DNA of 64,000 bases from Mansonella perstans (lineage: Eukaryota; Nematoda; Chromadorea; Rhabditida; Onchocercidae): contig JBAMDO010000031.1 of NCBI GenBank assembly GCA_037074765.1, positions 1 to 64,000 on the forward strand, given 5' to 3'. Positions 1-9,410 of this stretch are shown one piece after another. A program made the translations under genes and the position numbers. How positions within the stretch are numbered: position 1 is the stretch's first letter; every line of letters starts with the position of its first letter. The notes under the pieces are model-generated. The model saw nothing but the letters and a program-made list of their open reading frames with translations, was not told the DNA's origin and did no database searches.

Positions 1-30
1 TTTCTATGTTGATTCTTATATTCATTTAAG

Positions 31-242
31 GCGAAACATCTGCCAAGAAATTCATTTTGCGAACATTCCTTGGTATGGGTGAAGGAGCATTCTTGGAGTG
101 CTCCGATGTTGCTCATCATTTTGTAACGAAATCGTTTCTTGCTTTTGAGCGATATTATCATAAGCTGTTGAAAACGTTTTCAAATAAAAGTACTGAATTT
201 ATGAGTCAATATTTACCGAGTTCTGAGCAGCAATTGGATTAA
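31..242 (+). CDS. Terminal exon of an unrecognised protein
   Basis: Open reading frame of about 70 codons that follows a plausible 3' splice site (TTCATTTAAG ending at 30) and stops at 240-242, with AATAAAA-type poly(A) signals just downstream. Entry is in phase 1, so the first two bases complete a codon from an exon to the left of the window. The peptide is mixed and helical-looking (for example ECSDVAHHFVTKSFLAFERY), with no membrane span and no motif I recognise. The acceptor AAG is unusual for a nematode, so the left boundary is uncertain. It could belong to any upstream + strand gene. Confidence 0.35.
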
Positions 243-581
243 TAATAAAATAGTCATGCTTAGCAATAAAATAAGGCTGTTAAGCCTTTCTCTTTTTATT
301 CGCTTCTAGAACGTGCTCATCGGACGATTGTTATCATATGACATGAAGGAAGAGATTTTCGGATATATGAAAATACTTTTTTTTTATTATGAATTGATTA
401 CAATAACAATTTCTTGAGTAACTTTCCAATTATACATTTTGATTGAATATGTTTTGATTGAAAAAGTTTCCATTTTACCCTACTGTCAGTTTTTTAAAAG
501 TATTTTTGCGAATAAATTTTAAAAAATGGAACGATGATTAACTAATGATTGCACTTCTTAATCGTATTGATTTTACTTCAG

Positions 582-981
582 GTTTGTTTCTGGATGAACG
601 AGAGAGAACAAGACAAGATTTGATTGACTATTACATGTATCGGTATTAACTACTCTTTGCTCTCTAAATCTGTAATAAAGGGGAATTCCACATAAATCAT
701 TGATAAATTTTTTGTTGTATTTTTTAAATGTAATGAGGAAGTTGACCTTCAGCTGTATCGTATCAAACATGCATTTCATATTTAGCGATAGCGATTTGTA
801 TCACATTTTCATGACTTATTTCTTTTTTCCGGCAGAATTTTATTTTTGCGATGCCAATGTCCTAATAACTAATATAATTATGAAGTCGATATCAAATAAA
901 CTGGATAAGGTATGCGTGATGGATTTACAATATGAGCATTTTCTCATTGATACATCAGATTCAGTCGAGGATGATATTTAA
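582..981 (+). CDS. Candidate exons of unknown identity, possibly 5' exons of the helicase relic
   Basis: Two open stretches match in phase. Exon 582-642 follows TTTACTTCAG, begins in phase 1, ends CG before GTATTAAC and reads LDERERTRQDLIDYYMYR. A second stretch follows GACCTTCAG at 753; joining the two gives a continuous frame that either donates at 909 (GATAAG before GTATGC) or runs to a stop at 979-981. There is no recognisable domain. They lie just upstream of and on the same strand as the helicase relic, so they may be its N-terminal region, but the phase at 909 does not fit the helicase exon at 1300 without another exon. They could equally be the end of the preceding gene. Confidence 0.25.
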
Positions 982-1299
982 CGAAGGTTTTACTATTTTT
1001 CCCCATAATAATTTCGATAATGCTGTTGCCAAATCAGTCAATTTTTGATTTTATCGCAAGGGTCACTTTTATGGAGAATACTTGCATTGGAAATGCAGGA
1101 AATATAGTGGCTTTTTGTTGGGTGATTCGAGAAATAATTTTTTTTCTATTATATTTCGATAAATTAATTTATAAGAATCTTTATGTTATTGCGGACGAAG
1201 TTTGCTAAAAATGAAATGAAAAATCTGAAAAATAATTTATCTGCACAATAAATTACATTGTAAGACGAAATATACAGGTCAGGAAAAAGTTCTCTGCAG

Positions 1300-4200
1300 G
1301 TGAAATTATTGTTTTGCGAAAATACCAAGAACTAGCTAAACCAGCTTATGAAGAACGAAATGCCTTGATTTGTGTACCAACAGGATCAGGCAAGACCGTG
1401 GTAGCGGCATCGATCGCGCGAAATCATTTTGTAATGGGCAGGAAAAATAATTTCTATACGAAGGTATTTCAAAGCTTCTAATAAATTTACAATTTCAATT
1501 TTGCACATTTAAGGAAGTGTCTTTAATACTCTCGTCTTTAATGCAAATATTATCTTTAGTACAAAAAAAGATGCTGGTTTTTCTTTTCTGTGTTCTCTTT
1601 AAGCCAAAAAACAAATTTCATATTGTAACTGCTTTCACCAGAAATTTTACGCAACAAATTCTCATTCTCCATTCCTTCTGTCATTTTCATTGTTTTCATA
1701 ATAGTTTATGAAGCTAATTGTGAAATTGCATCACATTGTCAATGTCCTTTTTTCAAAATGAAAGATTACCGGCGTGATAAAGTCGCCAACAATATTTCTG
1801 TCAATATAAGTCAATATAAATTTGTATCGAACACATATATTACAAATGCTTTTATCTTGGAGAAGTTTCTGTTCATTGCCAATTTATATCAGAGTAAGGG
1901 GAAAGTTTCAGATTTGTTTCTTCGTTACGAATACAGCATTTCTGGAGCAACAGGCGAAGTTGTTGGAGAAATTTGTTGGACATCGTTGGAAAGTTATTTT
2001 TTTGAGTGGCTTAACTGTAAATACATCGATTGCGGAGACAGTTGCAGCTTACGATGTCATCATTATCACTCCTTAACTTATTGTGTTAGTGTTTTTTTTG
2101 AATGTCTGGAAACATCTTCATTTTAATCTATATTCTTCATATTTATTTTCCTCCTGTATCTTCTATTTTGATTTCTGTTATAAAAAAAAACATATCAGAT
2201 TTTGAATCTTTTTTCACTTTCCATCACTTTTAACTTTAATTTTTGTTTGAAGGTATCAATGCATCAGACAAGATCGGCGGTCAATCCATCAGTCAACAGC
2301 TCGATACACTGGCACGGCTTACGTCAAGTGAAATCAAAATTTTATGTGCAACATCAGTTGCAGAAGAAGGTATCGACATCCCGAAATGCAACCTTGTCAT
2401 CAAATACAATTACGTGACCAATGAAATTGCACATGCGCAACGAAGAGATTCGTAATTTGAACTTTTATTTAACAAATTCAGCATTTATTTCTTACTTGAA
2501 AGTAAGAGATAGAATTAGCCCGACAGCATTACCGCAAATAGTTGCTTAAGTTATATGGATCAACAGATCTTATTTCTGCATAAACAAGGAAAACAGTCGA
2601 AATTAGTTTTTACTGGTCAGCAAAAGAATTACTGATAGAAAAAAGTTTCATGCTCATCCCTACCAGCACATGCCAAAGCTTTTTAGGACGAGCTCGAACT
2701 ACAAATTCACGCTGTATTTTGCTAACATGCGGTCCAAAATTGCAAGTTCGTGAGGAGAAAAATATCATTCGAGAGCAATTTATGATAAATGTTGTGCAGT
2801 TAATCGATCAGAAACCACCAAATTGGTTTCAAGAAAAAATATAAAAAAAATGTTAATTTCAATCTTAGTATTTTTAGTGTATATTTAAGGAAAAAAAGAT
2901 ATTTGAGAAAAAATAGAACTAATAACTTTTTGATTGCATTTTATCCGTTTCTTCCACTTCCGGTTTTTCATCTCGAATCCTTACTCTTTATTAAACGTAT
3001 ATGTCAGAAAGTCGGAATGTCCAACTCGTATGTTTTTCACAAAAAAATTTTTGCTTAAATGCCATATTTACCAAAAATTAAGAAAACAATTAGTTAAATG
3101 TGATGATTTCATATTCTATAATGTGAGAAATTAAGGTATTAAAGCGCGTGGAACAGAACACTGTGGAGCGAACCCGAAAAAAATTGCTGTTGGATGAGAA
3201 AAAATTGCACCGACTTCAACTGGGTACGCATTTTTATGCAAGTTAGTGTTATTTTCGATTTTATTTCCAAATTGCAGTTTTGAATGTGGCACCTCTTTTA
3301 TCATTGAAAAACGAACACATTGTGAATCTGATATATGTGTTAGTTTTTTGCCTTCACTTCCGATCTGTAATCTTATTACATAGTTTTCATGTCGCTATCC
3401 TTATGAATGTCTGAAATTAATAAATTATATGTGAAGTAATCAATAAATACACGTTGACACCAATTTTTCAGCACAGTCGTTTACCGCTTATTGAGGAACT
3501 ATGCGAGTTTTAGGTACTTCTGAACTCCTGCAGCTAGAATACTACAAGATTAGATTGTTTTATTTAACAGATTTAGCATTGATTATATTCAATAGATTTA
3601 GTATAGTCAGTTCGGACATTTTGCTTTATTTATGGAGGAGACTTTGGCAATATCTCGGCCTCATATTACAGGCTCATATTTACGTCCAACCGCACCATAT
3701 TAATTTTAATTTCCAGAAAATGCGATACAATCATTTGCGACAACAGTGAAATTGTTGTAATACTCAAGTCTCGTATTATTTTTGCATTTGCAAAGAAATT
3801 TGGACTTGTTCGAGTCAAAGAGCACTTCCAAAAGATCCGGTAAAGCGGGAAGCTTGTTATCAGTTAAAAGACATTGAATCGGTATAATTTTTAAATTGCA
3901 GTACTATATATTATATTCAGTGTGATGTATTTTATTTTTGGATAAGCATATTAAGCATTTTAGAAATTTAACACTATTTTTTATAATTTTTATTTTTAAT
4001 TTATCTCCACAGTTATACTGTTTAAAGTGTAGTCACAAGTGGGGTCACGTTGTTCGCTAACGATTTTACAGTACCTGTTATCGCCGCCAGTGGTAAGATC
4101 TATTAGTGCTAGTAATCTAATCTTTTGAAGAAAATACAGAAAATTATAGCTTAATCAAATGCTTATTTTATGAGATTTGAAGTTTTTTTTTTTTTTATGA

Positions 4201-4827
4201 GACACTTTTTTTTACGAGACAATTTTATGAGACACTTTATGCAGCATTCGTTCTGATCGCAGAAAATGGGAAAAGATTCCAAAGGAAACGCTGGAAGCAG
4301 GTATCTTGTTTAATTTTGAATAATTGATATGAGGGGCATATAAAGCTCATAATTTCTCAGTCCATATGTGGTGTAAACATTAATATAGCCCAGTGAAAGG
4401 AACAAAATGATTTTTCTAGCTGCTGCAGCAAAAGTAATTAGAAGTGGTTAACAAAAGTAGTTAGTTTTTATGCTAATATAATAAACATTAATGAGATATC
4501 ACGCATTATTACCAAAGCAACGACAGTTATTGGTCTGATCATTTAGGTAACTATTTCCTAAGTTGTTCCTCTGTGAATATTCCAGAAAGTTAAGCGTATT
4601 TTTTACATTTATATGGGTAGATCACTTCGGAATAACGTCAATATATTAGTCGAATACGTACATTATCCTCGTAAATCTTTATGCCAAAAAATTTTCAGTT
4701 TTGAAGCTTTTTAAAGCTAATTTCTTCAGATAGTTGGAAATTTATTCAAGCTTCGAAACATCGAATTATACGACTACGCAAATATGAAGGCTGCAAACTT
4801 GGCTTTACTCGGTTCCATTTCAGATAG
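1300..4827 (+). pseudogene. Decayed RIG-I-like / Dicer-related helicase (DRH family)
   Basis: Exon 1300-1463 carries helicase motif I (ICVPTGSGKT). Exon 1912-2076 carries motif Ia/Ib-like sequence ending VIIITP. About 2243-2447 carries motif V ([16 protein letters not shown]) and the start of motif VI (AQRR). Exon 2687-2842 starts GRAR, the rest of motif VI. Later pieces (about 3135-4300) resemble the RIG-I C-terminal zinc domain, including CLKCSHKWGH, and a phase-matched last piece runs 4730-4827. Intact relatives are RNA-sensing ATPases acting in RNA interference or antiviral defence. Lesions: the usual Gln after ITP is TAA at 2074-2076; the DECH box, motif III and the insertion domain are absent between 2077 and 2242; the donor after AQRR reads AT instead of GT at 2448; the reading frame breaks near 3790 and near 4057. 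Exons with other, unannotated boundaries cannot be excluded, but a substitution stop plus a lost donor argue for a relic. Confidence 0.75.
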
Positions 4828-5215
4828 TGGAGGCACCAAATGTACATTATGACTTATCGTAATTACAAGCCACATTTATTTCATTGTTTTGCATGCAAAA
4901 ACTCGGGGAAATAAATTGTTATATGGTAATTCAGTCTTCTGAAATTTCATGAATGCACAATGTTTTTTTGATTCACACTTTTACTTTAAAGAATCTAAAA
5001 TAAAATTAAAAGACAAAAATGGGGCCGAAATCATCCGTTTAAACATCTATTGACCCATTGTTACAGCTAAACTGAAGCAATTTGTATTGCACTTTTTTCT
5101 TTTTCCTGAAGTTGTTTGAAATATTAATATTATAAGCTGAATATGTGCTAAAATCCTTACATTTTCTTCTCATTTTTTCTACTTCTATTAGTTCAGTTTT
5201 TTAATGTAAAAATGA

Positions 5216-5489
5216 CTGAATTCCTCATAATCTCACCAAGTCGCTTGAATCTTCAGATTTGATTCGGATCAAGTTTGGTATGAAATTTGGGGAAGGATTG
5301 CAATTAAGAGTGCAAGCAACAAAGAAGTGAATATATTTCTAAAGTACCGATATATCAAGAAACAACTTTTCACATATTAAGGGCAGTATTCCCACTGCCC
5401 AACAAACATCTCCTGAAATAAATCTACCAAACTTGATCCGAATCAGATCTTAAGATTCAAGCGATCTGTTGAAATCATGAGGAATTCAG
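5216..5489. repeat. MITE-like element with 65-bp inverted repeats
   Basis: The arm at 5216-5280 is the reverse complement of the arm at 5425-5489 with about 7 mismatches in 65 positions and no gaps. The arms start CTGAATTCCTCAT and end GGATCAAGTTTGGTA. The 144-bp spacer has no open reading frame of note and contains a perfect 7-bp hairpin, GGGCAGT/ACTGCCC, at 5381-5400. No clear target-site duplication is visible at the borders. The structure fits a non-autonomous foldback DNA element; other copies in the genome would be needed to call it a family. Confidence 0.7.
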
Positions 5490-6046
5490 CAAAATATGCA
5501 AAACAATTTCAACTGAATTTATTCCGGGACCGTATGTTTCCGAAAGAAATTAAAAAGATGATAAAATGAAAATAAAGAAAACTTACAAACATTGCTATAA
5601 AATTAAAGAAGGCGCAAAGATTATCAAGAAGAAAAAAATGAAGCAAGCCAAACAAATAAAGAATACAGATTTTATGATAAAATTAAAAAGTAAAAGAAAG
5701 AAATATCCGAGCAATTTTGATTTCACTTTTTAGAAGTTATTCTGAGTCTTATAAAAAGTAATAATTGATCACGTCCGGAAATATGTGACAAAATATTTAC
5801 GCCTTACTAATTATTGAAGATCAAGTGATTTAATAATTATTAATACCATAAGATACTGTTCCTCATTCCTTTCAAGTAACAAAGCCTGATTTCTAGAATC
5901 GACAACCTTATTTCTGCTATTAATGAAAATTCAAATGAGAAAAAATCAAATGATATATACATATCCAATCGAAACAAATGCAATACAGTCTGTGAAAAAA
6001 TGGAAAAAGTTCGAAGAAATTCTCGACGGAAACCGTCATCACATAC
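5490..6046. other. AT-rich stretch without a clear gene
   Basis: AT-rich sequence with A-rich runs at about 5560-5700. The open frame on the - strand below 6047 lies past a good 5' splice site (CAG then GTATGTG) and is probably intron. The - strand gene exons at 6047-6634 must continue to the left or end here, but no convincing terminal exon was found. Confidence 0.3.
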
Positions 6047-6634
6047 CTGACCATCGCTATCATAACCGCTATAATCATAATCATCACTGTGATTCTCCGA
6101 AGTATTAAAATAATCATAAAAATCGCTAATATCGGACGAATGTTCAGTGCTGCTTATCTTATCAGAACCTAACGGCATTAGATGTACATTGACGTCACGA
6201 ATTTCTGACGAAGCAACATATTCTTGAATCTTCTGAAAAAAAGATTCCAAATTTTATAATTTCATGAGAGAAGAAGAAAAGAAAGGCGATGCAAACAGAA
6301 GTAGTATAAACTGTAAGTAAACGAATCACTTCATCAGCGATTTCAATGCAAAACCTTCGTACATCGCTGGATTCTTTATGCTTGTTCTCTTGTTTTCATA
6401 TGTCAATTCAACCACACCAACATCCTTCATATTTTTCATCTTCTACAATGCAAATCGATAGAAGCATTTAAAGAAAATTTTTCCTGTAAGATATGATATT
6501 CTTCATCAGTCTAACTTCTTATCCAAGAATTTGCAACCCTACTTATAGACTTTACTCACCACTAGTAAGATGATGCCGAAAACAAAACATTCTAATGTTC
6601 CGCCTAAAACACCACTTATTATAATATGGCAAAG
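6047..6634 (-). CDS. Membrane protein fragment: transmembrane exon plus cytoplasmic tail
   Basis: Three - strand exons are seen. Exon 6634-6560 (25 codons) is a hydrophobic span, IIISGVLGG...FVFGIILLV, ending at GTGAGTAAA. The next, about 6442-6312, starts KMKNMKDVGVVELTYENK, a basic stop-transfer followed by a tail with NPAMYE. Exon 6232-6047 (62 codons) begins KIQEYVASSEIRDVNV after TTTTTTTCAG, is rich in Ser, Asp and Tyr, and ends CAG before GTATGTG. The order suggests a single-pass protein with an acidic tail. The middle exon needs one extra base to stay open: after NPAMYEG the frame shifts by one within GGTTTTGC, and the shifted frame reads IEIADEVIRLLT into the last exon. That is either a real frameshift or a homopolymer error. 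The protein is not recognised; further 5' exons are expected at higher coordinates. Confidence 0.45.
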
Positions 6635-8219
6635 CTTGTAAGGACTCTTAAATTCTTATAACCAAAATTTCAGAACAACAGACTTTGGCAATGCATTATC
6701 ATTTTTAATAACTGGCAGAATGCACTGAAATGTTCAGATAGTATAGATATTGGTATGAAGTGTCATAAAAAAATACCATATTACAAATAGGACCATTTAA
6801 TGAATGATAGCATCCATTAACTAAAACATGATTTACAACCACTTTTATCGCGTGATTATTCTAGCTGTGACAGTTTCCAACAAGCCAAGACAAAGACATA
6901 TGTGAATGCCTGAGCAGTGTAAAAACCAACTCCATTCGATACACGATAACTTCGGAAAAAGAATGCCTGAATTTAGCTTTTAATTTTCGTTTGCAAATTA
7001 TTTCAGTAAACTCTCAAAAATAAATAACATCATTTCAAAGAGTTCCAAAGATAAAACTTCTGCATTGGTATAAGTTTCTCGTATTTCAGTCATGTGAATT
7101 TATAAATGTATATGAAAAGATTTCTTATTATGTGCACATCCAATAGGACATTCTTATTACATTCTATATATAATAGAACATGCAAGTCTAAATGAATTTT
7201 TTGAAAGATCATTGACTTTCAATCAATTTTCTCTCTGCTGCGCATTAAGGCGGTCATAATTTTGCAAAAATCACATTCCGACATTTTTCAGAAAATGAAT
7301 TTGTTTCAGAGAAAAATCTTTATAAAATTATTCCATAGAATTGATCTGACTCGTCCGAAAATAGTCAGTCAAATTAATTGGCAATGTTGATTTTCAAATT
7401 AGAATTTTGTCAAATATTCAACTTTAAGTTCAACATTTGTAATTTTTGGCTGTAAAAGTATAATTGCCATTACTTCATGACGAATCAAATAGGACAAATG
7501 TTGATCTGTCAGTGCTATTGATTGGCTGGAAAATAAAAAATAAACTAAAAATTTTAGTATTCGAAAAAGTCATTAAAAAATTTAACAAAATAATAAAAAA
7601 CTAAAAATATAATCCTCATAAAATTATTTCCAGATAAAAAAACTTTTTCATACATTTCTTATTGAGATTGATAATAAATTCCATTAGTTTTGAATTACAA
7701 GTTTCAATGAAGCTGTCTGAGATAAGACCAGACGACGGGAAAGCATTTTAGGGAAGATAAATGAGCTCACTCGAAAACTTTCATTTAAGTGCAATAATAG
7801 ACTGTGGCGTGAATTTTACTCTAATAAAGTGATTTAGGCATAAATTAGTTCGAACAGTGTTGAAAACAATTATAAAAATGTAAAATTGTCCCATCTAGAA
7901 ATCGTTTTTTTTTTTTTTTTTGTCTCTCTATTTCTACAGTCATTCCTTTCATCAATCTCTTCAACATCACAGCAAAAATCTAGTCATAAATGTCGTGCAA
8001 ATGTATTTTTCGCTTATAACATCATCTTGTTTCATCTTTTCCAAAATGGAAAGTACAAAAATGACTGGATCGACTGATGTTAACTAATGCATTCTAACAA
8101 TAAATTATGCAAAATTTTTTACTTGAAAATAAAGGTATAATGGAAAATTTCCTTTTATCTGCATGCATATAGGTTGTACAAAATTACATAAATTCTCCGC
8201 TGTTAAATTATGCAGTTCA
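6635..8219. other. Probable intronic/intergenic DNA with weak exon candidates
   Basis: No confident gene. Short - strand open stretches flanked by splice-like signals occur, for example one near 7990-8045 reading KQDDVISEKYICTTFMTRF and one near 7470-7510 reading TDQHLSYLIRHE before GTAATGG. They may be exons linking the chain at 8220-9410 with the membrane exon at 6634, but the phases were not all reconciled. A 17-18-base T run lies near 7905. Confidence 0.25.
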
Positions 8220-9410
8220 TCATTCTGCATGAATAATCCAATCTTCTTTTGCAATTAGTTGTATCATTTGCTGCTGCACCATATAATGGTAAGTGATGCA
8301 GAAGAGATCAGACACTGAAATAAGAATACCAATTAGTCATTTAATAAACCGAGAATAATGTTTCACCTTAATTTAGCTTGAAAATTTAAATTAGTTCTAA
8401 GAGGAAAGGAAATTTCATCAAAGCTCAATTAATAAAGAATTGGTTAAAGGTTCAGTTGACACATCTCCAAAACAGGATGGTATAATTTTATAAGCTAGTA
8501 ACTGAACTCTGAATAAATGAGCCAGTAAGTATAAATGATGTTTTATTTCCTTATTATTAAGTTAATGATGAAGCAAATTCTACTTATAATTAAAACTTAC
8601 CAAATCCTATAATCTTTTTAGCAACAAAAAAGCATTTGCGATCGCTATTTCTATATTTTACAGTTTATACTATTTAAGATACGTAAAAGAATAATTCCTA
8701 CTAAATCTGTTAGTTAATGGTTCATACCAACCGAAAATTTTATCATCGTTTTTTTAGGTAAAGACGATCGGAAAAAAAAGTTGCACAAAAGTGTTGTTAA
8801 GAGAGATTTCTGACCGAATTTCATAAAATACACGCGAAATGAAAATAGGTTAAGAGATATAGTTATCACAAAGTAGCTGGAACTATTTAAATCGCATTCA
8901 TATGTACCTATCGCCGAAAACGCTATCAAAATCTTGCTAAATAACTTGAACTGTTGTTATATAATTCATTCTAGTGTGACCATAATCCACTGATTGTTTA
9001 CCTGATAATTCCATCTTTCGTATATTAAATTAATTGAACTACCAGCAGTCTGCATTACTTTTTCTGTCAAGGGCTAACAATTAGTGAAATTAACCAAATA
9101 TTATAAGTTACTCATTTATTCACGAAGTTTGCAGCAATCATCCAAATCATACATTTTAACTTACACCGGAGGATATCCGACTACGAATCTAAAAGATTAA
9201 CAAATAACGAACTATCATCGATACACTCATTCACATCTAATTCTGAATGAAAATGTATGTCTAGCATTTAATAAAAGCTTCTCTCCAGAAACCAGATGAA
9301 GTTTAACTTCAAATTTCATGGAAATGAAAAAAAGCTGTCTGCTACCTTCTCAAGAGTCACTGAGCATACATTTCTCTTCGAATATTTAATATTAGCGCTT
9401 TGTATAAATG
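8220..9410 (-). CDS. Unrecognised gene, C-terminal six small exons
   Basis: Six - strand exons with consistent phases and good splice signals: 9410-9346 (65 nt), 9188-9165 (24 nt), 9073-9002 (72 nt), 8936-8908 (29 nt), 8650-8601 (50 nt), and 8314-8220 ending in TGA at 8222-8220. Together they encode about 110 residues, including KYSKRNVCSVTLEK, PLTEKVMQTAGSSINLIYER, QDFDSVFGD, RKCFFVAKKIIGF and MVQQQMIQLIAKEDW. None exceeds 32 codons, so a simple ORF scan misses them. No signal peptide or domain is recognised, and the 5' exons (entry in phase 1 at 9410) are not identified. Phase agreement across five junctions is the main support; the last exon might use an internal donor at TATATG before GTGCAG and continue into the membrane exon at 6634. 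Confidence 0.5.

Noticed and set aside
2202..2417. 71-codon + strand ORF overlapping helicase motif V
   Set aside because: Out-of-frame shadow of the helicase block at 2243-2447.
5920..6117. - strand Ile/Met-rich ORF with apparent membrane span
   Set aside because: Alternative frame of the acidic-tail exon 6232-6047 and its downstream intron.
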